Source of the DNA: Actinomycetes bacterium
GTDB taxonomy: Bacteria; Actinomycetota; Actinomycetes; Propionibacteriales; Propionibacteriaceae
Direction of reading: 5' to 3'
NCBI GenBank assembly: GCA_023392635.1
Contig: JAEVYS010000037.1
Location: forward strand, 1 to 64,000
Length of the DNA stretch: 64,000 bases
The position numbers and the translations under genes were made by a program. The notes under the pieces are model-generated. The model ran no database searches and had not been told where the DNA came from. It saw only the letters and a program-made list of their open reading frames with translations. This document shows positions 1 through 9,460 of this stretch, one piece after another. How positions within the stretch are numbered: position 1 is the first letter of the stretch; the number at the start of each line of letters is the position of its first letter.

Positions 1-319
1 CCCCGGGCCCGCCCTAAGATCGCCCACCCCGCCGGCGACTATCTTGGGGCGGACGGTGGCAGGGTCACACGCGATGCCCAAGCCGTACATCGTGATCCAT
101 TCGTTATGCATGAATCGTGCGTCAAACTCTAGCTTTGCAACCCAGTAGTGCAGTAAGTTCTTCCCGGAGGCTACGGAAGCCTCACTCGACAGGTAGCGGC
201 AGCGATGGCCGCGAGAAGTCACCCAGAGCGGCGCCTTCACCCCGCGGCGGCCGAGCCGGAACAACTGAAACCCGCGCCGGATCATCTGAGCGGCGCACCA
301 TCACTAACAGAGGTGACCA
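1..319. other. Upstream region without a gene
   Basis: No open frame here has convincing coding bias or a recognisable product. The last 12 bases hold the ribosome binding site (AGAGGTG at about 309-315) of the binding-protein gene that starts at 320. I could not identify a clear -35/-10 pair. The promoter of the transport operon should lie in this stretch or just before the window. Confidence 0.5.
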
Positions 320-1597
320 ATGAAGACCATCTTCGCCCGGTCGGCAGTCGTGTCGACCGTCATCCTGACCACACTCCTCACCGGGTGCGGCGAAAGCGCG
401 ACCGGCGCCGGCACGGCCACGGGCGCTGCTCCGTCGAGCTCAGCCGTCGCCATCGACTCGGCCATCGGGCTCCAGTTCAGCGGCGGCAAGGCCGGCGCGG
501 CGGACTCCGCGGCCACGCCGATCAAGATCGGCCTGATCAACCAGGAGGGTGGCCAGGTCTCCGATCCCGAGGGCAGCATCGCGGTCAAGGCGGCGTTCGA
601 CTACATCAACGCCGAAATGGGTGGCATCGGCGGCCACCCTCTGCAGCTCGACCTGTGCAAGGTCACCTCCTCGGAGGAGGAGGCGCAGCAGTGCGCTCAG
701 AGGTTCCTGAACGACAAGGATGTCAGCGTCGTCATGCAGGGCGGCCTGAATGTGGGCGCGAACGCCGTTCACGAGACCATCGGCGGCGCGAAGCCGACCG
801 TGATCATCATGGCCAACCCCGGATCCGACCAGACCGCGAAGAACGCCTACGCCGTGAACCCCAGCGTCGTCGCTGCCCTTCCCGGTTCGGCCACCTTCAT
901 CGCCTCGAAGGGCCTGAAGACGGTTGGGGTCGTCACGAACGACAACCCCGGCAACCTCGCGATCGCCCAGGTCTCTGAGAAGGTCTTCAGCGCCTTCGGG
1001 CTGACCACCAAGGTGACGACCTTCCCGGCTGGCAGCACCGACCTCACCAGCGCCTTCACCGCTGGCCTGGCCGACAAGCCCGAGGTCATCAACCCGCTCG
1101 TGGTGACCACGCCGGAGTGCATCGCGGCCGCCAAAGCGCTGGAGGCACTCGGCAGCACCACGCCCGCCATTGGCGCCGGCCTGTGCGCCACCGAGGACAT
1201 CCGCAAGGGCCTCGGCGACTTCCCCAAGTGGTCGTTCGAGCACACCGTGCTGTCCTTGTTCGCCGAGGACAGCACCGGCCAGGTGGCCTTCTACCGGGCC
1301 GTCATGGGCAAGTACGCCGGCGCCGACGCCCAGCTTGGCATCAACGCACCAGCGTCCTTCGGTGCGGCTTTCCTGCTGGCCAACGCCCTGAACAGCGTGG
1401 GCGCTGACAAGATCACTCCCGACACGGTGGCGGGTGCGGTCAAGGCCTACACCGGTGGCGTCCTGCTCGGCACCCCGAAGGTCGCCTTCGGTTCGGTGAA
1501 GGATTCCCCGACCCTGTCCGGCACCGCTGACCGTTTCTACACCTACCTGGGTGACGGCAAGTGGGAGATCGGCGACTGGCAGAACCTGCCCAAGTGA
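320..1597 (+). CDS. livK: ABC transporter substrate-binding lipoprotein, branched-chain amino acid (LivK) type
   Basis: The 425-residue product is a type 1 periplasmic binding protein (Peripla_BP_6 type), the extracytoplasmic ligand receptor of a HAAT-family importer. The N-terminus is a lipoprotein signal: basic MKTIFAR, a hydrophobic stretch, then lipobox LLTGC with Cys23 as the lipidated residue. A small-residue linker follows, and the mature domain opens with the typical IKIGLINQEGGQ. AGAGGTG precedes the ATG by 4-5 nt. The permease, two ATPases, a flavoreductase and a membrane protein follow on the same strand. The ligand cannot be told from sequence, because this fold also binds amides, urea and aromatic acids. 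Confidence 0.9.
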   Translation: MKTIFARSAVVSTVILTTLLTGCGESATGAGTATGAAPSSSAVAIDSAIGLQFSGGKAGAADSAATPIKIGLINQEGGQVSDPEGSIAVKAAFDYINAEMGGIGGHPLQLDLCKVTSSEEEAQQCAQRFLNDKDVSVVMQGGLNVGANAVHETIGGAKPTVIIMANPGSDQTAKNAYAVNPSVVAALPGSATFIASKGLKTVGVVTNDNPGNLAIAQVSEKVFSAFGLTTKVTTFPAGSTDLTSAFTAGLADKPEVINPLVVTTPECIAAAKALEALGSTTPAIGAGLCATEDIRKGLGDFPKWSFEHTVLSLFAEDSTGQVAFYRAVMGKYAGADAQLGINAPASFGAAFLLANALNSVGADKITPDTVAGAVKAYTGGVLLGTPKVAFGSVKDSPTLSGTADRFYTYLGDGKWEIGDWQNLPK

Positions 1598-1633
1598 CGC
1601 AGGTCTAGATACGAGATAGAGGAGGAAGCTGCG

Positions 1634-3682
1634 ATGGAGCAGATCCTGTTGTTCGCGGTGCTGGGACTCGGCACCGGAGCGCTCTTCGCCGGGCTGGCGA
1701 TCAGCCTGGTGGGAACCTACCGCGGTTCCGGCACGGTCAACGTGGCCGCCGGCGGAATCGCAATGTTCGGAGCGTTCGTCTTCTACGGCCTCCGGGCCCG
1801 CGGCTTCCTCCTCTTCCCTTTCATCAATATCGCTGGCGGGGGCGGACGGGTCGTCCCACTGATTCCGGCCATCCTCGTCACGCTGGTGGTCTGCGCCGCG
1901 CTCGGCGTGGCCCTTCACTACTGGGTGATGCGGCCCCTGCGGAAGCAGTCCGCACTGGCCAAGCTCGTCGCCTCGGTTGGCGTGCTGCTGATCATCCAGG
2001 CCTACATCGTCCTGACGTTCGGCACCACGGGGCTACCTGCCCCCGACGTCCTCCCCGTCACCCCGGTCAGCGTCCTCGGTGGTGTGGTGCCGAGCAACCG
2101 CCTGCAACTCCTTCTCATCGTCGTGGTCCTGGCCGCGCTGCTCGAGTTCTCCTACCGCTTCACCACCTTTGGCCTCGCGACCCGGGCCGCTCAGGAGAAC
2201 GAGACCGAAGCGGCACTGTCCGGCCTCCACGCCGGACGTCTCGCCCTGGCGAACACCGTGATCTCGGCGGTCGTCGCCGGCCTGCTGGGCATCTTCGTGG
2301 CACCGCTGACCCAGCTCGATCCGTCCACAATCGCTCTGGCCGTCGTCCCGGCGCTCGGTGCTGCGCTGCTGGCCCGCTTCACCTCCTTCTGGGGCGCCGC
2401 CTCCGCGGGCATCGGCATGGGCATCATCGCCTCCCTGGTCACCTTCTCCCAGACCCAACCCTGGTTCCCGAAGGCGGGCGGCGTGCCCTGGCCCGGCGTC
2501 CAGGACCTCATCTACTTCCTGATCATCGCCGCCGCGCTGCTGTGGCGCGGCCAGAGCATGCCCGACCGAGGGACCCTGGTGGAGCCCCGCCTGCCCAAGG
2601 CGCCCGCTCCCACAAAGGTCGCCAAGCCTGCACTCGTCGGTGGGGCCATCGCTCTGGCTGCGATGTTCATCCTGCCCTTCGACCTGCGACAGGCGCTCAT
2701 CATCTCCCTGATCGGTGCAGTGGCGGCAATGTCGCTGGTCGTCCTCACCGGCTTCGTCGGCCAGCTCTCCCTGGTCCAGTTCGGACTTGCAGGCGTCGCG
2801 GGGCTGGTGACCGCCCGCCTCAGCACGGTCGCCGGCATCGGATGGCCCTGGGGGCCGCTGCTCGGCATCGTCGTGGCAGTCCTCCTCGGTCTCGTGCTGG
2901 CGCTGCCGGCGCTTCGCGTCCGCGGCGTTCAGCTGGGCATCCTCACCCTCGCCGGTGCCGTGGCCCTGAACACCTTCGGCTTCGGCAACAGCACCTTCGG
3001 CGTTCCGCCGTCGGGTGCCCCGGCGGAGGCGCCGACGTTCCTGGGCTTCGTCATCGGCACGACCTCCCCCGTCCAGGCCTTCGACGGTGCCCGGCCCAGC
3101 CCGATGTTCGGCATCGGGGTGGTTCTCGTGCTGATCATCACCGGCGTCGTGGTGAGCAACATCCGGCGCGGAAGCCTTGGCAAGCAGATGCTTGCCGTCC
3201 GGTCCAACGAGCGTGCCGCGGCCGCCATCGGTATCTCGCCAGCCCGGGTCAAGATGATCGGCTTCGCGATCTCGGCCGTCATCATGGCTCTGGCCGGCAT
3301 CCTCTACACCTACAACTTCAGCTCCTTGGACCCGACGCGGTTCACCGTGTTCAACACCCTCAGCCTGGTCGCGTTCGCCTACCTCGGCGGCATTACCACC
3401 GTCAAGGGCGCGATCACCGCTGGCGGCATGATCACCCAGGGCTTCATCAGCTACGCACTGGTGCACTTCCTGCAGATCCCCGTCACCGTCCAGCTGCTGA
3501 TGGCCGGATTCGCACTCGTACTCACCATCGTGTTCAACCCAGACGGGATCGCGCTCGCCGGGCCACCGAAGTGGCCGGGCAAGCTCGCTCGCTGGATCAA
3601 GAGCATGCGCAAGCCTGCGGTGACAGCACCGCCGGCGGCCAACGAACCGTCCGCCCTGACCAAGACTGGGAGCGAGCGATGA
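1634..3682 (+). CDS. livHM: Fused branched-chain amino acid ABC permease (LivH-LivM)
   Basis: At 682 residues this is about twice the usual permease length. Residues about 1-310 form a LivH-type permease and residues about 330-640 a LivM-type permease, each with many hydrophobic segments. The second half carries the EAA-like loop around RSNERAAAAIGISPARVKM, which contacts the ATPases. One polypeptide therefore probably supplies both membrane domains of the importer, an arrangement known in actinobacterial HAAT systems. The ribosome binding site GGAGGAA lies 7-8 nt before the ATG. The stop overlaps the LivG start as ATGA, so translation is probably coupled. Confidence 0.93.
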   Translation: MEQILLFAVLGLGTGALFAGLAISLVGTYRGSGTVNVAAGGIAMFGAFVFYGLRARGFLLFPFINIAGGGGRVVPLIPAILVTLVVCAALGVALHYWVMRPLRKQSALAKLVASVGVLLIIQAYIVLTFGTTGLPAPDVLPVTPVSVLGGVVPSNRLQLLLIVVVLAALLEFSYRFTTFGLATRAAQENETEAALSGLHAGRLALANTVISAVVAGLLGIFVAPLTQLDPSTIALAVVPALGAALLARFTSFWGAASAGIGMGIIASLVTFSQTQPWFPKAGGVPWPGVQDLIYFLIIAAALLWRGQSMPDRGTLVEPRLPKAPAPTKVAKPALVGGAIALAAMFILPFDLRQALIISLIGAVAAMSLVVLTGFVGQLSLVQFGLAGVAGLVTARLSTVAGIGWPWGPLLGIVVAVLLGLVLALPALRVRGVQLGILTLAGAVALNTFGFGNSTFGVPPSGAPAEAPTFLGFVIGTTSPVQAFDGARPSPMFGIGVVLVLIITGVVVSNIRRGSLGKQMLAVRSNERAAAAIGISPARVKMIGFAISAVIMALAGILYTYNFSSLDPTRFTVFNTLSLVAFAYLGGITTVKGAITAGGMITQGFISYALVHFLQIPVTVQLLMAGFALVLTIVFNPDGIALAGPPKWPGKLARWIKSMRKPAVTAPPAANEPSALTKTGSER

Positions 3683-4446
3683 GCAACGCACTCCTGCACA
3701 CCGAGAACCTCTCGGTCCGCTACGGCGGCAACCTAGCCCTCGACTCGGTGTCCATCGACGTCCACGAGGGCGAACTGGTGGGTCTCATCGGGCCCAACGG
3801 TGCCGGCAAGACAACCTTCATCGACGGGCTCACCGCCTTCGCCAAGAGCACCGGTTCCGCGTGGCTGGACGGGGTCGACATCACCAGATGGAAGCCGCAC
3901 CAGCGGGTCAAGGCAGGTCTGGGTCGCACCTGGCAGTCCGCTGAGCTGTACGACGAACTGACTGTGTTGGAGAACCTGCAGGTCGCCGGCTACAAGCCGT
4001 CCTGGACGACCTTCGTCAAGGAAATCGTCACCGGGTCCTCGGTCTCGATGGCCGCCGTGGACTCGGCCGTCGAACTGCTGGGCATCGAACACATCCTCAA
4101 CAAGCACCCCGAAGACCTGTCCCAGGGGCAACGCAAGTCGGTCGACGTCGCCAGAGCACTGACGGCCGGCAGCCGAGTGCTCTGCCTCGACGAGCCCGCC
4201 GCGGGCCTGGACACCGAAGAGAGCCAGGAACTCGGCGGACGCCTCCGTCGCGTCGTGAAGGACGGCACTTCACTCCTGCTCGTCGACCACGACATGGGAC
4301 TCGTCCTCGGCTTCTGCGACCGCATCTACGTGCTCGACCTCGGCAAGCTCATCGCCGTCGGCACGCCCGATGAAATCCGCAACTCCCCGCAAGTCGTCGA
4401 GGCCTACCTTGGCGAAGACGGCGGCGACGCACAGGAGGAGAACTGA
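3679..4446 (+). CDS. livG: Branched-chain amino acid ABC transporter ATP-binding protein LivG
   Basis: The 255-residue ATPase subunit works on the cytoplasmic face of the importer. It shows Walker A GPNGAGKTT at residues 38-46, a slightly variant ABC signature LSQGQ, and Walker B LCLDEPAAG followed by the switch histidine in LLVDHDMGLV. The start is fixed by the ATGA overlap with the permease stop. LivG-type ATPases normally pair with a LivF partner, which begins 2 bp downstream. Confidence 0.93.
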   Translation: MSNALLHTENLSVRYGGNLALDSVSIDVHEGELVGLIGPNGAGKTTFIDGLTAFAKSTGSAWLDGVDITRWKPHQRVKAGLGRTWQSAELYDELTVLENLQVAGYKPSWTTFVKEIVTGSSVSMAAVDSAVELLGIEHILNKHPEDLSQGQRKSVDVARALTAGSRVLCLDEPAAGLDTEESQELGGRLRRVVKDGTSLLLVDHDMGLVLGFCDRIYVLDLGKLIAVGTPDEIRNSPQVVEAYLGEDGGDAQEEN

Positions 4447-4448
4447 CC

Positions 4449-5201
4449 ATGACCGATACCACGCTCCTCCAGCTCGACGATCTCACCCTCGGCTACAACT
4501 TCGCACCGGTCGTGCGCAGTCTGAACCTGGCGGTCCACGCTGGGGAGGTCGTCGCGCTCCTCGGTCCCAACGGTGCCGGCAAGTCGACCACCCTGCGTGC
4601 CATCTCTGGCCTCCTGGCCCCCCTCTCGGGCAGCATCACTTTCCTCGGCGACGAAATCTCCGGCAAGGACCCGATCGAGATCGCACGCTCCGGCCTCGTC
4701 CATATGTCTGACCAGCGCAGCATCTTCCGCGATCTGACTGTGGACGAGCACTTCCGGCTCGCCCACCGCGGACAGAAGCTCAACAAGGACATCGCGTTCG
4801 ACTACTTCCCCGCTCTGGCGAACCTCGCCAAGCGACGGGCGGCGCTGCTGTCCGGGGGCGAGCAGCAGATGCTCGGCCTGGGCCGGGCCCTGGCACGCAA
4901 CCCCAAGCTGCTCCTGGTCGACGAGCTGAGCCTCGGGCTGGCGCCGGTCATCGTCCAGCGACTGCTACCCATCCTGCGGCGGTTCGCCGACGAGGCGAAG
5001 GCTGGAGTCCTCCTCGTCGAGCAACACGTCCAGCTCGCTCTCGGAGTCTCGGATCGTGGCTACGTGCTGGTGCACGGCGACCTCAAGCTCGCCGGCGACG
5101 CCAAGCAGCTGCAGGCAGACCGCAACCTCCTCATGTCGAGCTACCTCGGGGACACCCAACGGCCCGAAGCCAACGAGCCCGAAGAGGAGCACGCCCACTG
5201 A
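4449..5201 (+). CDS. livF: Branched-chain amino acid ABC transporter ATP-binding protein LivF
   Basis: The second ATPase of the importer has 250 residues. It has Walker A GPNGAGKST, signature LSGGEQQ, Walker B LLLVDELSLG and the switch histidine in LLVEQHVQLAL. The ribosome binding site AGGAGG lies inside the end of livG, and the genes are 2 bp apart, so the two ATPases are co-translated. The C-terminal tail is rich in Glu and His (EPEEEHAH), which is unremarkable for the family. Confidence 0.93.
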   Translation: MTDTTLLQLDDLTLGYNFAPVVRSLNLAVHAGEVVALLGPNGAGKSTTLRAISGLLAPLSGSITFLGDEISGKDPIEIARSGLVHMSDQRSIFRDLTVDEHFRLAHRGQKLNKDIAFDYFPALANLAKRRAALLSGGEQQMLGLGRALARNPKLLLVDELSLGLAPVIVQRLLPILRRFADEAKAGVLLVEQHVQLALGVSDRGYVLVHGDLKLAGDAKQLQADRNLLMSSYLGDTQRPEANEPEEEHAH

Positions 5202-5270
5202 GTGGGGAACGTAGCCAGGCGCCTCTGCCCCGCTGGCCGTCGACGGCCCCGTTCACCGCTGGAGAAACCC

Positions 5271-6128
5271 ATGCCCGAAAACCCCGCCCCTGAGCGAGCA
5301 GCCGGTCAGGCGACCCGCGAGAGCCTCTTCTTCCGAGAAGGCGCACGGCACCGGTTTACCGCGCGGACGGCGACCGTCACTGCCGTTCGTGAGATCGCCG
5401 GCCGCTACGTCCGGGTGACCCTCTCGGGGCCGGAGCTGGCCGACTTCCGCAGCGACGGCCCCGCCGACCACGTCCGGGTGTTCTTCCCCGACACAGCCGG
5501 CCGCCTGTACGCACCGAAGCCCGCAGGTCCCGACGTCGACGGGATCCGTCCAGCAGACGGCCCCACCTTCGGACGCGACTTCACACCTCTGGCGCCGCGT
5601 CAGAACGACACGTCCGCACATCGAGAAGTCGACCTGGACATCCTTCGCCATGAGAAGCCGGGGCCGGCGGCCCAATGGGCCACGAACGCGAAGCCGGGGG
5701 ACCGCCTGGGCCTGGTGGGTCCACGAGGCTCCAAACGCGCCCCGCAACGAGTCGGACGCATCCTCCTGATCGTCGACGGCACCGCCTTGCCATCGGCCTC
5801 GCGCTGGCTCGACGACGCCGCGCCGCACACCTCCGTCGAGATCATCATCGACGAGGTCGGAGGGCTGGACTGGGCGCGTGAATACCTCGCTCTGGCCGGA
5901 CATCCCGACGTGAAGCTCTCAGCCGCCGGGGCAGACCCCACCGACGCCGTCCGGTCGGCAAGTGTCGACTCCCGGACCTACGTCTTCGCAGCAGGTGAGG
6001 CGTCCCGCGTCGCGCTCGTCCGCCGACTACTGCGCAACGATCTCTCCCTGGATCCGACGCAGTTCACCGCCAGCGGCTACTGGCGCAGCGGCGAGGCCGC
6101 CTTCGACCATCACCAACCGCTCGACTGA
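5271..6128 (+). CDS. Siderophore-interacting protein (FAD-binding ferric reductase family)
   Basis: This 285-residue protein belongs to the SIP/ViuB flavoreductase family. These are cytoplasmic enzymes that use a flavin and NAD(P)H to release iron from imported ferric chelates. Family hallmarks seen are HVRVFFPD, the flavin-binding region around FTPLAPRQ (a variant of the usual R-x-YTxR), VGPRGS, and the C-terminal GYWRSGEA. I chose ATG 5271 because GGAG lies 6 nt upstream. A GTG at 5202 abutting the livF stop is also in frame and would add 23 residues. It sits in the transport operon, which hints that the imported ligand may be linked to iron chelates, but this is inference. Confidence 0.82.
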   Translation: MPENPAPERAAGQATRESLFFREGARHRFTARTATVTAVREIAGRYVRVTLSGPELADFRSDGPADHVRVFFPDTAGRLYAPKPAGPDVDGIRPADGPTFGRDFTPLAPRQNDTSAHREVDLDILRHEKPGPAAQWATNAKPGDRLGLVGPRGSKRAPQRVGRILLIVDGTALPSASRWLDDAAPHTSVEIIIDEVGGLDWAREYLALAGHPDVKLSAAGADPTDAVRSASVDSRTYVFAAGEASRVALVRRLLRNDLSLDPTQFTASGYWRSGEAAFDHHQPLD

Positions 6129-6136
6129 GGAGACCA

Positions 6137-6754
6137 ATGTCCAGCTACGTGAAGGGGACGCTGGTCGAAGCAGCCCTGAACGCAGTGCTCATCACCATCC
6201 TGCTGCTGCCCTTCCAGATACTGATGCCGCAGTTCGCGCCCTACACCCCGTTCCTCATCATCCCCGCGATTCTCTTCTTCGCGCTTCGCCTCCCACCGCG
6301 CGGACTCGTTCCCATGGTTCTCAGCTTCCTCGTCGGCGTGGCGTGGGGGATGGTCTTCGCCCTGATCGGCGGGCCCTTGATAGCTGCCCAGCCGGCCTCG
6401 GCCCCGCTCGTCCTGGGAGTCGGCGTGACCCTCCTGGTGTTCGCGATCCTGGCAGTCCACCCACTGCTGCTCCACAAGACGCCCCTTTCCGTTGTTCCGG
6501 CCGTTCTCCTCGGATTCGTTGAGTCGCTCCTCGTGATCCTGGTCCTCAGCCAGATCAGGACCGGCCCGGGAGCGCCGACGCCGCTCGCGCCACCGATCGG
6601 ACTCCTTGCCATCGCCGGCTTCTTCATCTACGGCGCCGCGATGATCGCGATCATGATCCCCGTAACCGCCATCGTCACTGATGCGGTGGCTGGCAAGGAT
6701 TGGAATCCACGCCGTGCGCCCAACTCCATTGAGACCCACATCGAGTCGGCCTGA
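6137..6754 (+). CDS. Integral membrane protein of unknown function
   Basis: The 205-residue product is very hydrophobic with about six predicted membrane segments, starting near residues 8-30 and 34-52 and ending near residues 160-190. I do not recognise the family. It begins 8 bp after the flavoreductase stop with GAGGAG upstream of the ATG, so it is probably the last gene of the transport operon. It could be an accessory membrane component or an unrelated passenger. Confidence 0.7.
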   Translation: MSSYVKGTLVEAALNAVLITILLLPFQILMPQFAPYTPFLIIPAILFFALRLPPRGLVPMVLSFLVGVAWGMVFALIGGPLIAAQPASAPLVLGVGVTLLVFAILAVHPLLLHKTPLSVVPAVLLGFVESLLVILVLSQIRTGPGAPTPLAPPIGLLAIAGFFIYGAAMIAIMIPVTAIVTDAVAGKDWNPRRAPNSIETHIESA

Positions 6755-7330
6755 CCGACGAAGGGCCCCAACCCCGAGGCCTAGGTGTCAGGTCCGCCCT
6801 GTCGCTCCGCTCCCTGCCCGCTCGGCTCAGGCCCTGATCGCCCTGATCGGTCACGGCCTCGGGATCGGTGGGTTCTGCAGCCCAATGCCGACGAGTGCCC
6901 GGAACTGCCTCTCGAGTCTCCCGCACGAGCGTGATCAGGCGGGTCGCGGCCCGAATGCCAAAACCTCCGTAGACCACCAGCACGCTGGGCGGAGCCGGCG
7001 AGCGTGCGGCCGGATGCGCCGGAACCTCTTCCAGCTTGGCGGCGTCCTGGCCGGTGGGGCTGATCCCGTCGCAGCCGGTGGCGTGGAAGAGCGTCACCGG
7101 CCGGGTGTGCAGGCCTCCGGCCAACGCTGAGCTCGCGCCGTGGGTGTCCGACCCGGGCAGCTGTGACGGTAGAGCGATCAAGAGTCCCGCATCGTCCGGA
7201 CCTGTCTGGAACCGATATCGCGCGGGTAGCGGCAGCGAAGACCAATTGTCACAGCTGTCGCACAGCGGCCTGCCATTCGCGGCTCACGCGCAGCCAGTTA
7301 GCTGAAGGAAGAAGATCACGAACCCCGGAG
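6755..7330. other. Region without a confident gene; possible decayed minus-strand reading frame
   Basis: No family is recognised here. One minus-strand frame (about 6830-7181) has strongly GC-biased third positions and sensible residues, for example HATGCDGISPTGQDAAKLEE and SVLVVYGGFGI. It then runs into the 3' end of the membrane-protein gene, where the coding look is lost. It may be the remnant of a gene truncated by rearrangement. The 3' end of this region should also hold the promoter of the esterase gene at 7346. Confidence 0.3.
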
Positions 7331-7345
7331 ATGGAGAACCCACTG

Positions 7346-9211
7346 ATGTCCGCATTCACTCGTCGCAAGTTCCTCCTCGGCGTGGGAGGTGCCGCCGCCG
7401 GCCTCGCCGCTGTTGGCCTGGTCGGCTGCACGAACGCCTCCGGTGGCGCTTCAAGCTTGGCCGCGTCCGGAGCGGGGTCGGTCGCGTTCGACGGCAAGGC
7501 CTGGAGCTACGACGAAACCAACGACGTCTACTACCAGCTCGGACGGACCTACGTGGCCAAGCCGCTGGCTCCCGACTACGAGATCCTCGGCGTCTTCGTC
7601 CCGGGCAAGTACCTCACCGCCACCAAGAACAACGACGGAAGCTATTAAGCCACGGTCAACTCTTCCGGCAAGGTGGGCGACTTTACGGCGGTGACCGCTC
7701 CGATCGTGTTCCCGGTCAACACGCCGGGTTACGCGGCGCAGAAGCCGCCGTCGGCCTATTCCTACGACGACGTGTCCGCCTACCTCAAGGCCGGCTTCGT
7801 CTACGTCCACGCCGGGCTGCGCGGCAAGGACAGCAACACCGACAGCTACACCGGCAACGCCCCCTGGGGGGTTGCCGATCTCAAGGCCGCCGTCCGGTAC
7901 GTGCGCTACAACGCCGGCCTCATCCCCGGAAACCAAGACGCGATGTTCGTGTTCGGCCACTCCGGCGGCGGCGCGCAGAGCGCCGTGATGGGCTCATCCG
8001 GCGACAGCGAGCTGTACACCCCCTACCTGGAGGCGATCGGCGCGGCCACAAAGGACACCAACGGCAACGCGATCAGCGACGCGATCGCCGGAGCCATGTG
8101 CTGGTGCCCGATCACAAACCTCGACTACGCCAACGCCGCCTACGAGTGGAACATGGGCCAGTTCGCTGACTCCGATACGCGTGCCGCCGGGACCTGGACC
8201 GCGGCTTACTCCAGCGACCTCGCTGAAGCCTTCCCTGAGTACCTCAACAAGCTGGGCCTGAAGAGTGAGGCCGGCAAGACGCTGTCTCTGGACAAGTCGG
8301 CCAACGGGACGTACCTGGCCGGGACCTACTACGACTACCTGATGGGTGTGATCGAGACCTCGCTGAACAACTTCCTGGCCGACACCACCTTCCCCTACAC
8401 GCCGTCCAACAGCTTCATGGCAGGCATGGGCGGAGGCGCCCCAGGCGGCGCCGGTGGGGGAATGCCGTCAGGCGGAATCCCGTCCGGGGCGATGCCCTCG
8501 GGAGGAGGTATGCCGTCGGGTGGGGTGCCCTCCGGCGGCATGCCGGGTGGCGGTCCGGGCGGCGCGCAGTCGGCTGACACGACCACCTACAAGACCGTGG
8601 GCGAATACATCGACCGCCTCAACAGCAACGTCACCTGGGTCGTCTACGACGCGAAGTCGAACACGGCGAAGGTGACCAGCCTGGAGGGGTTCGTCAAGAG
8701 CCAGAAGAATGCCTCCAAGAACGTCGGCGCTTTCGATGCGCCGGACCGCAGCGGCACGGAGAACGTCGTCCTGGGTCTGAACACTGCAGGGCTGCACTTC
8801 GCGCAGGTGTCGAAAGACGTGATCGCCGCCAACGAGAGCGCCTACGCCAAGCTCGCCAACTGGAAGAACGACTACGCGTCCAGCCAGTACACCTCCGACT
8901 TCGCAAAGACCGACAGCGTCGGCAAGGACGTTGCCTACCGAATGGACGCCTACAACCCGATGTACTACCTGTCCGGTCAGTACAAGGGCTACAAGACCTC
9001 GACGGTGGCGCCGCACTGGCGCATCCGAACCGGCATCATGCAGGGCGACACGGCCAACACCACGGAGATCAACCTCGCCATCGCCCTCGCGAACCTCGGC
9101 ATCAAGAACGTCGACTTCGCAACCGTGTGGGGGATGGGGCACACCATGGCGGAGCGGACGGGCGACGCGACCAGCAACTTCATCAGCTGGGTCAAGGAGA
9201 GCGTGAGCTGA
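7346..9211 (+). pseudogene. Tat-exported tannase-like alpha/beta hydrolase interrupted by one in-frame TAA
   Basis: The reading frame runs from ATG 7346 to 9211 with a single TAA at 7646-7648, and the frame is identical on both sides. The N-terminus has a twin-arginine signal (TRRKFLLGVGG) followed by lipobox-like LVGC. Downstream, FGHSGGGAQ carries the nucleophile elbow, QGDT is a possible acid site and GMGHTMAER the likely catalytic His. This pattern resembles subtype B tannases and related esterases that cleave galloyl or other aromatic esters. A Gly/Pro/Met-rich insert (repeats of MPSGG) lies at 8420-8570. TAC to TAA would be a one-base change. A GTG at 7673 could restart translation, but without a signal peptide. 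An ATG at 7331 is also in frame. Confidence 0.75.
8420..8570 (+). repeat. Gly/Met/Pro-rich repeat insert inside the tannase-like gene
   Basis: Low-complexity coding DNA encodes about seven variants of a five-residue unit such as MPSGG, IPSGA and VPSGG, flanked by Gly-rich runs. It sits between the catalytic serine and the C-terminal acid/histidine part, where tannases have a lid domain. It looks like a flexible surface linker. Confidence 0.75.
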
Positions 9212-9460
9212 CTCAACTCATTTCCGGATTTCGGCGGCGGGGCGAACGCTGCCCAGTTTGACGGAGTCCTACAGCGGTCGTGAGCCGGAACTCGTACTCA
9301 TCGCCGGTTGGGAAAACGCTGGACGCCGGCGGCCCCGCGGGACCAGGATCGGCCCGCGGAGCCCCGGGATCTGGCTGTGGGCAATCTCGCGTCGCTGCTA
9401 CGCCTCAAGCGCGATGGCCCTGCGGAGATCACGGACGCCGGGATGCATTGTGCTTGCTCG

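Noticed and set aside
440..1918. Long minus-strand open frame antisense to the binding-protein gene
   Set aside because: It is a GC-bias shadow: low-complexity, charged, no motif, and it crosses into the permease gene.
9212..9460. tRNA or att site beside the broken integrase
   Set aside because: No cloverleaf-like arms or CCA end were found in the flanks I inspected.
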